Source: Coriolopsis trogii (lineage: Eukaryota > Basidiomycota > Agaricomycetes > Polyporales > Polyporaceae). Taken from it: a stretch of 64,000 nt of DNA. Below, in pieces: positions 11,110 to 22,008 of this stretch. The first letter of the stretch is position 1. Each line of letters opens with the position of its first letter. The translations under genes and the position numbers were made by a program. The stretch covers positions 2,046,001-2,110,000 of the forward strand of contig JAHYIO010000033.1 of NCBI GenBank assembly GCA_020543525.1. Reading direction: 5' to 3'. The notes under the pieces are model-generated. The model made no database searches. It was given only the letters and a program-made list of their open reading frames with translations, and was not told the DNA's origin.

Positions 11110-12008
11110 ATATACTCATGGTTATGTAAAGTGTTCGAATGCCTACAGTTAGGCGCTCGTTGCGAACACAGAGATATTTGTTTGTACTCTCAGCTACTGA
11201 GATTAATACCATTCTACTGGTGTCAAGGTGTTGATGTATTTGTCCTCTACGAGTATGTATAGTATAAACTATGATTCAATTGAAGTGTCTGCATTGACAG
11301 CCACAACATGGCATGATGCACCCTGACCAATTGTCAGTCCCCTGGCCGTTCTCATTTTGAGATTCTGGCCTGAAAATATGTGAATGTATTCTTAAGATCC
11401 ATGGGTACTCTGTAAAATATTTGATGAATATTCATGGTCATTTGACCAAGTTGTGACTCATACAAATATGAAGAGGTGCAGGGACACATGTCCCTATCTG
11501 GAATACAGCTGCATCTGTGCCACAGTCTGCTCATGGAATGACCCTACTCTTGACTATGTGAATTCTACTGTGCTACTGCTTATATATGAGTGAAAGCCAA
11601 ATGCAAGTCTCAACCCACAGGTCCACAAATGGGGCTTCAGTTTGAACTATGCCAGACATCCCTATACTTGGTCAAATGACCATGAATGTTCATCAAAATA
11701 TTTCACAGAGTACCCATGGATCTTAAGAATACATTCACATATTTTCAGGCCAGAATCTCAAAATGAGAACGGCCAGGGGACTGACAATTGGTCAGGGTGC
11801 ATCATGCCATGTTGTGGCTGTCAATGCAGACACTTCAATTGAATCATAGTTTATACTATACATACTCGTAGAGGACAAATACATCAACACCTTGACACCA
11901 GTAGAATGGTATTAATCTCAGTAGCTGAGAGTACAAACAAATATCTCTGTGTTCGCAACGAGCGCCTAACTGTAGGCATTCGAACACTTTACATAACCAT
12001 GAGTATAT
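11110..12008. repeat. Large near-perfect inverted repeat (341 bp arms, 216 bp spacer)
   Basis: Left arm 11110-11450 and right arm 11667-12008 are reverse complements with only a few mismatches, clustered near the inner ends. The outer ends are ATATACTCATGG and its complement. The spacer 11451-11666 contains the small palindrome GGGACACATGTCCC. It interrupts the minus-strand gene between the segments at 12250-13434 and 9289-10829. A transcript through it would form a long hairpin. No TSD or TIR-type ends are evident. Confidence 0.95.
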
Positions 12009-12249
12009 GAGCAGTGGGTGTTCAGGCCCATGCTGCTATCTGTGAGAACAGTTAATGAACAGCAATCCACAAGTGAAGAAGGGCTGCATATGGTTGGGGC
12101 ATTAAAAGCGATGTCCCATGTTCTGGATCTGGCTGAAGTTTAAGCAGGATATGGCAGTACACATGTGTCAGTACACAATAACTATCAAAAGATAGACAGA
12201 ACCTAGTAGCAGCTATGTGAGCTGACGTTGAACACACCACTATGATAAT

Positions 12250-13434
12250 TCAGTAGAAGCATACCAGCAGCAGCAAGGGAGCAGTACTTAGTCCCCTTTG
12301 AGACCCGTTGACGAAATTGGCATACTGTTGGTGCGTCTGACATAGGTGTAATAAAGGTATCAAAGACTCGACGACCATTCATAGAGTGTGCTTTTTTCAG
12401 ACTTGGGAAGAGAAATGAGTAACGGGACAAGAGATGTAGAGAGAAGCTTACCTGTTAACCTTGGCAACCAGCTGGACCAGAGTAATCATACCCACAAACT
12501 CTACCACCCCTTGCATGTCTACCGCCCTCACACACTGTTGGACCAGAGCTCCCAGACCATCTGTGGTGAAGGCTGTGGTGGCATCTTCCCAACTGGTCTG
12601 GTCTCCCAGTCCTGTATCCAGCGATCACATTGTTCCTCATCAATGTTCACCTCAGGACCCTGAGCGAGATGCTGCATGATTTTCTGGCACTTGGGGTCAG
12701 AGAACAGTGCTAGTACAGCTTCGGCGACCCATTGCTCATCCAAGCAGCTATCATCTTGTGGATCTTCATCCTCCATTCCCTTGGCATTGCTCTGTTCCAA
12801 GCTGGCAATGGATGCTCTTGGGAACTCCCTGGCCCCTTGCTGGCAGTCCAGTGTCCAGAGGTTGACGACTAGAGGTGGACTGCCAGCTCCAGGTGGATCT
12901 TCCCCACCTTCCCCTGCAGCCATAACCAGACCCCCTGATGACTTATGTGGTCGCTTGCGCTTGCAGCCCCTCTTAGCACCGCCCTGAACGGTGGACGCAG
13001 CTTTGAGTGTCGCTCCTTCAAGGGCAAAGGTGAACTGCTTTGAACATTGAGAAGGTGTGGGAGTCGGAGAAGAGGGGAGTGTCATGAAGTCCAGGGAGGG
13101 CATCATACCAGTCTTCTTAGCTTGCTTATTGTTGGGCGGATAGGGTAAACGAGTAGGTGAGATCTTTGTGATCATCTTAGCTCTGAATAGAAGTATAGTG
13201 GATGCAGAACACACACTGGTATCAAGCATGCAGAGACTGAAAAGATTGACCCTCAGAGCCTTGCAGTGTTGGGGTGGGAGAGGGAGTTTGTAGGCTGTAC
13301 GGCATGGGACCCTCCCTACTAGCAGATAGTCAAAGCAAGAGTTGAGTGAGGGCAGGCCTGTCAGTGAAATCCTGCTCAAGCAAGAACTCCAGGAGCTCCT
13401 GGGCCTCTTCAGCTGTCAAGGCCACCATTGTCAT
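12250..13434 (-). pseudogene. Probable N-terminal part of the TET/JBP-like gene (family not recognised)
   Basis: Open segments on the minus strand: MTMVALTAEEAQELLEFL from 13434; then from 13175 a basic, low-complexity region (GCKRKRPHKSSGG) and a helical region (EQWVAEAVLALFSDPKCQKI). A TG-repeat slip near 12540 shifts the frame into VRAVDMQGVVEFVGMITLVQ. An intron at about 12401-12450 (GTAAGC...CCAAG) then leads to KKAHSMNGRRVFDTFITPMS and RQRVSKGTKYCSLAAAGM, ending near 12250. I do not recognise a domain. Position, strand and exon style suggest it is the amino half of the oxygenase gene that resumes at 10829, the two halves now separated by the inverted repeat. It could instead be a separate gene. 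Confidence 0.45.
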
Positions 13435-13854
13435 CAGTAGTAGATGGAGGGAGCAGAGGAAGGCAATTATGGAGAGCAGGACAGTCATGCCAGATACTGC
13501 ACGTTCACCTTGCGTGTTGCCTCGTGTCAGGCTCTCAAGCATAGATAAGGAATCTAGGTGAAAAAGAAATATCATTGCCATGTTGAATGGAGAAGGTAGG
13601 GAACACATATGTATCCTAGGCAGATATACTGGGCGTACCTGAAACACTGGCTGAACCTCTTCAAGTGCACCCCCCCTTCCACCTCTTGCCTCATACCTCC
13701 ACTCCCAAGCTCCTTCTTCTCTCTATAACAGCGTGCTGAATGTCCGATTGGCATATGGTTCTTTGTGTTGTCGTTTTGGTCGGTTTGGAGAAGTTGTGCT
13801 ACAGTTCTGGTGTACAAGTCTTGGTGCTAGGTGACATTAAGGGCAGTGGAACAC

Positions 13855-15480
13855 CCAGGAGGCCATTGAAGCTTTCTTGTTGAGGGCGGAGGACAAGGAC
13901 ATGGCTGTGGGCGAGAAAGCCTCGGGCACAAGCAAGAGCGAGGACATAGACATGGGTGTGGACCAGTACAAGGGAGGACCGGGCGAGAGCGAGGACGTGG
14001 GCAATGGACGCTTGGCCCATGTCAATGTTCTAGGCGAGGACGCGGATGTGGGCTCTGGTGTGAGCAAGGACAAGGATGTGGGCGAGGACATGGGCGATAG
14101 AGGATCAGGGCAAGAGCGGGAGCGAGGACGCAGGCGAGGGCAAGGATGTGGACGAGGACATAGGTGTAGGCAAGGACATGGGCATAGGCGAGAGCGGGTG
14201 AGGACGAGAGCAGGAGGTGGGTAGGCGAGAGTGAGAGTGGGAGTGAGGGAGGACGTGGGCTTGGGCGAGAGGTGGGAGGATGTGGGCTAGCAGTGGGTGA
14301 GGCTTGGGCTTTGGGCTCAGGCTCGGTGAGGACATGGGCTTGGGCTCGGGCAGGAGGTGGGCAAGGGAGGATGAGAGCAAGAGCAAGAGCAGGAGGTGGG
14401 CAAGGGCGAGAGGCAGGGAGGTGCTCTGGGCGAGAGTGGGACATGAACGAGGTGAGAGTGGGATGTGGGCGTGGGCAAGAGCAAGAGCAAGAGCGGGACG
14501 TGGGCGTGGGCTACAATATGGTTGTCAGTATCATGCTCCTTGTGTGTGCCTCGCGATGTCCCCATCCCTTCCTTTTTGAGCCAGAATCCCCCAGGGGGAA
14601 CTGTGGCTCAAAAGTAAGAGATAGGGGCACGGGAGGAGGAAGAGATCAGTACTCGCCACAAGGCCCTGGGCATTGTGGCGGCTGCAGACGATGACTCCAA
14701 GGGCGTTCTGAGTTGTGGAGCTGTTCCCGATGTTGAGAGTGTGGTGGGTGTGGTGAGCGTGGAGTTACGAGAGCAGAGGGAGCAGAGGGAGTGACAAGAG
14801 CGAGGGAGAGAGAGAGAGAGGCAAGAGGGGCTGGAGAATCCAAGTCCAAAGCACTGTTCAACAAGGTCATGTGGTACTAATATCTGGGCGCTTCGTCCTG
14901 GTACTCTCCCAACTCTCGCTCACTCCCTTTGTTGTTTTCGCTGTCATCACTCTCATTGCTCCTTGCTCTCATCACTTTTGTCGCTCTCTTTGCTTGTCAC
15001 CCTCCCTGCTCTTGTTGCTCTCTTGCCCATCCAACACCATTGCATTCTCCGCTTTCAAATACACCCTGAACCGCTCTCAAATCTCCCCTGAAGTGCATTG
15101 TAGCAATATGTGTTCCAGGCCAAGCCCCCTAATATTACATATGGCATTATCCTTACGGACTTATTTTCACTTGGGCTCACATTGCTCAGACCAGCTCACT
15201 TGCTGTCTCCAGAAATGCGATCTTGCCCAAGCGCAGTCCATCACACCGTCCTTGCACACCGCTCTCTCAACACTCTCCTCACACTCCACTCTCCACAATG
15301 CTTTCCTCCCACACGCCATCATTGCGCACTGCTCTCCTTCATGTTTTCTACCACACTCTCATCTTCCATGCTCTTGTCACATACCTGGTTCTTGTGCACA
15401 CTCTCCATCCTCTGCTCTCCCCTGCTCACGCTCATCCTGATTTGTTTCACATATGTAAGCTCCTCTTGGCTACGTCTCAT
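13855..15480. repeat. E1: low-complexity core with purine-to-pyrimidine strand switch
   Basis: About 13886-14520 is a degenerate array of GGACATGGGC / GGGCGAGAGC-type units. It is followed by GAGAGA-rich sequence to about 14820, a short unique module (CCAAGTCCAAAGCACTG, near 14840), then CTCTC-rich sequence to about 15430. The same order (array, GA-rich, CCAAGTCTGAAG module, CT-rich) recurs at 27475, 35165 and 51040. Long open frames across it are composition artefacts. It sits between the divergent oxygenase and transposase genes. Confidence 0.7.
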
Positions 15481-15756
15481 ATCATTCGACTAATAAATTA
15501 CCACTCACAGAATCTCGTTGTTCTGCTATGTGTTGCCATATTAGGTAGAGAGCCCCTGGGGGTCATATTCCAAATATGGCAAGGCAGGAGTATTGTTGCT
15601 GTTGCACCCTTTCATTAGGTATGCTCCAACCCTTACTCTATCACTTATCCATACTTACAATCACGACAGTGTCATATAGTAGAGCCATTGTTAATACATA
15701 TATGTTATATGAACTTTGCACAATGCTAATTTGATCACCTCTCACGTCCATCCACC

Positions 15757-18490
15757 ATGGCTGATATGTCTCTGAATGATGACAGTCTACACTGCCCTGT
15801 CTGTACAAAAGTATTCAAGACCAAAAGCGGATGCAAGTCACATTTGAAGATGGCAAGGGCTTGTTCCTAGTACAGAATGGGAAGGTTGCAGGCATTGGAC
15901 TTAGAGCGAGAAGGTGGCCACCTAGATATACAAGCTGAGTCTTCGTCCTTGATCCCCCACCCAGTACCCCTGGCTTCCCAACAAGAGGAAGACCCCGACG
16001 ACATTCTTGAGGACTTTCCTCCTGATAATGTCTTTCACTTCCTCCACACTGCCTCTTCTCTGCTGGACCATGACCACCTGGGAGACCCTGGTGTCTTCTT
16101 CAGATACCAGGGGTGAGTTTTATTCCTGCCCTTTCTATATCTCAGCATGGCCTTACAAACATGATACAGGTCCGAGAATGATTAGGGTTGTCCTTTAACA
16201 ATGTCCGCAGCCTCCACAACATTGTTGACAGTATTCCTAACCATGCGGGCGAGTGGTTTCTCAAGCACTTGAACTTCCACAACACGCCTCATGATCAATA
16301 TACCATTCAACATCGAGACATCATTGCCGCCATCTGTGCTCTTTGGGAAGATCTTGCTCTGGCCAGATATCTCGTCTATCAGCCCAAGAAGGTATTCTCC
16401 AACCCGTCTTGTACAACTTGTATCTATTCTGAGATGTGGATGGGGCTTTGGTGGCATGCTGTCCAGGTATGTTCTTCTGCCATAGTGTATATACTTCTGC
16501 TACTAATCATCCCATATATAGAGTCTTCTACCCAAGGGTGCAACAGTTGCCCCTATTATCATTGCCACTGACAAGATACAGCTCACCCAGTTTAGTGGTG
16601 GCAAGTCAGCCTACCCTATTTACCTCACTATTGGCAACCTTCCCAAATCCGTTTGGCAAAAGCCTAGCATGCATACCTGTGTTCTCCTTGGCTACTTATC
16701 CATTGACAAGGTCGACAAGCTCACACAGACCAGGCTCACTCAGAAAGAGCTCCGAGCTCGCACACAGCGAGTCTTCTATGAGTCTATGTGCATTATTCTA
16801 GAGCCTCTCAAGAAGGCTTCTAAGGAGGGTGTGCTTATGACCAGTGGGGATGGCAGCGTGCGACGTGTCTTCCCCATCCTTGCAGCGTATGTGGCAGACT
16901 ATTCCAAACAGTGTCTCGTTGCTTGCGCCAAGTATGGAACTTGCCCTAAGTGTTGATGTCCCGCCCTTCATCTCCAGGACCCAGACCCTCATCCTCCACA
17001 CACTCAGCCATGGACCAAAAGCATCTTCGCTGCTGCTAGGCAGGGTACTGCTACAGCCAATGAGTTTTGTGAGAACTGCATGTGATACGAGATCTCTGGC
17101 AGCGTCTACCAAACCTTCTGGTCCAACCTCCCATGCGCCGACATCCACACTGCGATCACTCTGGACATTCTTTATTAGCTCTACCAGGGTATTTTGAAGT
17201 ACCTTGTTACATGGTGTACTGTTGTCATGGGTGCAGAGGAGCTTGACCACCACATCCGTGCTCTTCCTCCCACTTTTGGCGTGCGTCATTTCAAGAATGG
17301 CATCACTGCACTCTCTCAGATATCAGGTACAGAACGCAAACACATGGTGAGGATTCTCCCAGGCTGTTTGGTGGGCACTGCCCCCAAGCAAGCCATTCAT
17401 GCTCGTCACTCTCTGTTGGACTTCATCTACCTTGCCTAGTACTCTACCCACGATGACGTTACTCTAGGCTATATGCAGACAGCACTCAATGAGTTTCACA
17501 AACACAAGCGTACTTCATCAACACTGGTGTGCATAACGATCTCAACATTCAAAAGTTCCACTCCCTTCTCCACTACATCCAGTCCATATGTCTTCTTGGT
17601 ACGACTGTCAATACAATATGGAGATGTTTGAACACCTTCATATTGACTTTGCCAAGGAGGGCTGGTGAGCATTCAATCAGCGCAACGAGTTCCCTCAGAT
17701 GGTCACATGGCTGTCTTGCCAGGAGAAGATGAACTCATTTGTGACATATCTCTCCTCTCTTGATCCTGCTCTAGTCCAACCTCGTTGCAAGGCTCTCTGA
17801 CGTCCCTCCCTGCCCAAATATCCAACACAACCAGGCAAGTGACTTTCTCTCATAGAGACTCAACACAATGCTCCTGGTTTTGTACATCAGCTCAAGGAGT
17901 ATCTGAACACACTCCTTCAGCACTGAACTAGTGCTTGTGCTGCCAGCAAATGTTCCCTCCCCTTTGACCGCCTTGACGTCTACCACACCTTCAAGTTCCA
18001 GTACAGCAGTATTAGCGATGACGATGAACAATCTGACTCTATCAAGCCTTGGCCATACTGAGGCTGAGTCGACTGGACTTGCAGGTGAGCAATTACACTA
18101 CCAGGTTTATACCACCCAACTAACTCTCATATAGGCACCCGCATTGGTAGAATGAAAGTCATCTTCTGCCTGCCACATTCTACTATGGCAGGACCAGCCC
18201 CTGACATCTGGCCTCAGCAGGCCCTAGCTTATGTCGAGTGGTATCCTCCCCTTAAGCCTGCTGCAGAGCCTGATCATAAAATATATAATGTACACCCTCA
18301 CAAGCATGTTAATGGATCTCCTGCTGATGTAATCATTCCCTTAGTTAGTATCTGCCAGAGCTGCATGCTATTTCCACTTTATGGTAGACAGGTGGATTGT
18401 TCATGGACATCAGATAGTGTTTTAGATAACTGTCCTTCATTTCTAGTTGATAACTGGTCAAGCTTGTACACTTATCAAAGTGTTTGGTAG
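15757..18490 (+). pseudogene. Plavaka-type (KDZ superfamily) transposase
   Basis: Begins MADMSLNDDSLHCPVCTKVF with a C2HC zinc finger (C13, C16, H29, C36) typical of these proteins. An acidic linker ends in VFFRYQG. Introns with clear junctions lie at 16113-16169, 16467-16521 and 18085-18134. Between them are the recognisable conserved blocks: IIIATDKIQLTQFSGGKSAY, HTCVLLGYLSIDKV, EGVLMTSGDGSVRRVFPILA, YGTCPKC, LYQGILKYLVTWCT, FGVRHFKNGITALSQISGTE, LLDFIYLA and FHSLLHYIQSI. The end is TYQSVW at 18490. In-frame stops are numerous: 15868-15870 (TAG at an expected Trp), near 16180 (TGA for Trp), after YGTCPKC (TGA where CGA is expected), near 17081, 17176 and 17437. Most fit C-to-T or G-to-A changes. 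It would catalyse transposition of the D-bounded element, but this copy cannot encode a full protein. Confidence 0.85.
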
Positions 18491-18540
18491 ATAGAATCAA
18501 TTCTCCCCTGTCATTACATCTATCCCTTCCCTCCTTCTGC

Positions 18541-18657
18541 CCTTTGGTGATGATCTCAGTGCTGGTAATCTCTCAGAGAGCCTGAGACGCTCTCAGATGC
18601 TCTGGGAAAAGTGGCAGTGTCCCAGTGCCAGTCAGCGCCAAAGTGTTTTTCCTGATG
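18541..18657 (+). repeat. D repeat, copy D3 (right TIR of the 11.4 kb element)
   Basis: CTCTCAGAGAGCCTGAGACG-type core, then GTTTTTCCTGATG at the outer end (18657). Inverted relative to D2; it begins 51 bp after the transposase stop codon. Confidence 0.7.
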
Positions 18658-18945
18658 TGCCTGCTAGCATCTCCGTTAGTGTGTCTGGTGAGGATCATCC
18701 CCTACATCAACTTTTCTCATGGATCTTTTGGGCAAGTGCACGGGTGTTGAAGCTAAAGATTGCAGGCACTCAGTTCTCCTTTATCCATTGCATAATAGAG
18801 CAGCCAGCCAGGAATTAGCTGAAGGTGATAAGTTTGGTCCTTGCCTACTATAGCAGCTCAGTCACAACACGTGAGCAAATAGATTTGTTCATTGGTAGAT
18901 GCATGTGCATAAGCAGGAGACATGCACACACCATGCCCAATGTGG

Positions 18946-19070
18946 CATCAGGAAAAACACTTCAGCACTGGCTGTCTCTAGGACACAGCCACTCGTCCCA
19001 GTGTGTCCCAGAGCACCACAGAGTGTCTGAGGCCACCCCAGAGATTGCCAGTGCTGGAGCGCCTGCAGGG
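18946..19070 (-). repeat. D repeat, copy D4
   Basis: Outer end CATCAGGAAAAACACTTCAG, then CACAGAGTGTCTGAGGCC. Its continuation is cut off by the gypsy insertion at 19102. Confidence 0.7.
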
Positions 19071-19101
19071 ACCCAACAATGTACTAGATACAGAAGGGCG
19101 T

Positions 19102-19589
19102 TGTTACAACTTACCCTTACTTCTGACCAGTATCGTCTTGTTCCTTACCATTTCGTCACGTCCTCTGTCCCTTGTCATCATCCTGCTTACTCTTCGTCTT
19201 CCCGCATGCATTGTTCGTCTTTTCGTCATCACCTTTACATATGCTTAATCATCTTTGCTATCTATATCTCCTCGCTCAGTCAGCCCATCTATATATAAAC
19301 CCAGATCTGTCAGCTTAGCTATATATAACCCCCACTCAGTCATCCGCAGCCTCATGACTCCGTTTCTATGGTACTGCCATGACACTATACTGTTTATGGC
19401 AGGATACGTTGTACTATATATAATAGCCGAGGTTTCCATCAAGGAACCCCAGCTTTGATCTCCTCGTTTACCTAATCTGTACCATCAGACTTCTGAATAG
19501 AATGGTGTTCTATTCGATCTCCATATCTTTGCGACATCTCGCTACGTGCTCGAAGGCCGTAGCATCCCTCGCTTAGACCAATCTTAACA
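19102..19589 (+). promoter_or_regulatory. 5' LTR of chromovirus A
   Basis: TGTTACAAC...ATCTTAACA. It contains three TATATATAA-type boxes near 19290, 19321 and 19415, any of which could serve the promoter. No standard TGG-starting primer binding site is directly adjacent; the nearest TGG is at 19604 (TGGATTCCTCACCCACC), 15 bp in, so the primer is uncertain. Confidence 0.95.
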
Positions 19590-19591
19590 TT

Positions 19592-22008
19592 AGATCGAAG
19601 CTCTGGATTCCTCACCCACCAACGGTGCAAGGACAAGTCTCCAAAGGAGAGTAGCTCAAACGCTACAATCCGCAACACACAGAATCAGCAGAAGGCTCAA
19701 CATATCAACCAGAAGTCAGTCGGGATTCTTAGGCACGGTCATAGATGAAAGAACCCCGGACATCAGGGCGCGAACAATAGAAGAAGAAGAATGGACCCTA
19801 GCTGAAGAATCCACACGGGGAATTTTTACCGAAAGAAGCATCAGAACTTCAAGTTCCGGGAATTCGGTACCCACTATCTACGATTGGGAGTGGCTGGAAA
19901 ACCAGATCCGTTTTGTCCAGCATAACGCCCAGATTTTGGAAAACTACGTACGACAACACTCACAAATAGACGGCCAAACAGGAGTAGAATTGCGATACGT
20001 GGCCTATCACGCTTTGGAAGCACACCGATACTTCTACGGTCATTTTCAATATCTGCCATCCTTGTTTCCCAGTCCAACGTTCCAAGCCTGGCTTGAATCA
20101 CGGATTGCTGACCTTCTCAACATCATTGAAATAACCGATACTCATTTGCCGAGAAGAGAAGATCATCCGTTGTTCTGCCGCTACCAGGAACACATTGCTG
20201 CAAGGAACCTAATCATTGAGTGGGAACTTGACACTCCCATCTATCCCCATCAACATTAGTGAATGAGTTGGGTAACAAGCCTAACGTGCAGCCAGAAGTT
20301 ACATCGGTACAACAGAAACACATCCAAAGACGTTTATTACCACATCATGAACGCAGAGTGGGGAACTTGCACATACCAGCCTTGTCCAAATAGGCTGCTA
20401 GAAGGGCCACCACTTTCTGAAGGAGTTCGAGCAAAATATTTCACACCAACTAAGAACGACCAACCAAGCAGAACGAAATACGTAAAACCCGTAACAAGGG
20501 TAGTATCCAGAAACCGGACTCCAGCACCGACCCCAGGGAAATCCAATATACCACTTCCCATCACTAATACACCAGAAATCAGAAGACCATCACTACCCGA
20601 ACCGGAACCACAAGTGGAAGAACTTCCCACAGCAGAAGAACCAGCCAAAGGGAACTCTTCTTCAGAAGAATCAGACAGGGAAGCAGAAACTATCATCATC
20701 CAACCAATGGATCCCACGCTAGTACCCAAAATGTCGACGACATATTCCATCTCATCACTGGTACGGCACGCATCAGGAGAACCATCACAACCAGAAGTAG
20801 AACCACGCAGATTATTAGCCATGGCTGCCGAAGAAGTAAGGCAAACAAGGGTAAGACTAGATCGAGAAGACAAAGAAGAACTTAGAGAATGGCGAGAAGG
20901 ATGACAACATCCAGAAGGGTCAGAAGGCCCTGGAGGTCCAGGGGAACCTCATGGACCAGGAGGTCCCAGAGACCCAGAAGGCCCTGGCGGACCCCAAGGC
21001 CCAGAAGGCCCTGGCGGACCCCAAGGCCCAGGAGGTCCTAGAGGGCCCCAAGGCCCAGGAGGACCAGGGGAACCAGATGAAGACCCATCAGATAATGGCA
21101 TTAGTGGCAACAAGGACCAATTTGTCATTCCCAAAATAGCCGGCAAAGCTCGGGTCAAAGAACCGAGACTATTTGAAGGAAAAAGGGAAGAAGCGCGGCA
21201 GTTCCTGCGAGATCTGTACCTCCTATTCGAAGGAAGGCCAAGCGATTACATCACTGATCGTGCCAGAATTGTCACGGCACTCTCATATATCGGCGGAAAG
21301 GCGGAATGGTGGGTCGACACCCTGGTATGGGTCGCCCAGGAAAAGAAGGCCAATGGAATTCCCAAGGGACTAGGAACATGGGAAACTTTTGAAACCCGAT
21401 TCCTCGCGGTTTTTGCACCAATCGAGGAAAAAGCGGTAGCATCAGTTCAACTCACGAATCTCAAATTCCACGACTACAAGATCATTGATGAGTTCCACGC
21501 GGAATTCGTGCGACTTAGCCAGTTAGCCGACATCAAAGAAGACACGGCATTGCTAGCAATTTATCAACTCAAACTCCCACATTATCTCCGACAACAGGTG
21601 GCGCTCATCCATCCAAGGGTTCAAACCATAACCGATTGGTTTGATCGGGTCACGGAATTACAACACTCCTATACTCGAAACCTGGCTATAGACGAAGTCC
21701 AGGGAAGCCGAAGAATGAGAACAGGGACGGAACGCAACACCAATTTTAGGGGAAGGTTTACGAGAAACCCCGCTGTCCGAGCAATCACCACGAATCGGCT
21801 AGACCAGAAGACACGCGAAGATCTCATGCAACGTAATGCGTGCTTCTATTGCCGAGAAGAAGAACATCGAGCGGCACAATGCCCGAAGAAGAAGAGGGTT
21901 CCCGATCAGAAAGCTAGGGTCGTGGAAGAAGAAGAAGAACCAACAGAAGAAGCTTATATTGAGGTCATCGGTTCTGAGTCAACTGACTATAACGAGAAGG
22001 ATTTTTGA
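19592..22008 (+). pseudogene. gag: gag of chromovirus A with collagen-like tract and zinc knuckle
   Basis: One reading frame runs from about 19592 to the stop at 22006-22008, broken by TAG TGA at 20257-20262 and TGA at 20902-20904. No ATG occurs before the first break; the first one lies just after it at 20263, so the original start is unclear. An acidic/Pro-rich stretch (20500-20700) is followed at 20905-21070 by about 15 Gly-rich triplets of the [10 protein letters not shown] type. A capsid region follows ([23 protein letters not shown]), then a CCHC knuckle [14 protein letters not shown], where the usual Gly before His is Glu. Both TGA stops could come from CGA by a CpG transition. Gag would form the particle in the cytoplasm and bind the genomic RNA. 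Confidence 0.85.

Larger units (their letters stand above)
7243..18657. mobile_element. Probable 11.4 kb Plavaka/KDZ-type DNA transposon carrying a TET/JBP-like gene
   Basis: Bounded by inverted copies of repeat D. The left end begins CATCAGGAAAACCCCATG; the right end, reverse complemented, begins CATCAGGAAAAACACTTTGG. Both continue into GCTGA(G/C)TGGCACTG. The 2 bp immediately outside are TG on both sides (7241-7242, 18658-18659). Inside, in order: D2, an uncharacterised minus-strand gene (8281-9131), the TET/JBP-like gene (minus, 9289-13434), low-complexity core E1 (13855-15480), the Plavaka transposase (plus, 15757-18490), and D3. The two gene blocks diverge from E1. Both genes are damaged, so this copy is probably dead. 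The link between TET/JBP genes and KDZ transposons in mushrooms is established; the boundaries and unity of this copy are my inference. Confidence 0.6.

Noticed and set aside
12528..13379. A 283-codon gene starting at 13379
   Set aside because: The first 68 codons look like intron read-through; the better start of this exon is near 13175, and the 3' end is frameshifted.
13877..15618. ORFs on both strands of E1 (up to 189 codons)
   Set aside because: Low-complexity GA- or CT-rich sequence; no conserved protein pattern between E copies.
20905..21139. Host collagen-like gene
   Set aside because: The frame is continuous with the retroelement capsid and zinc knuckle.
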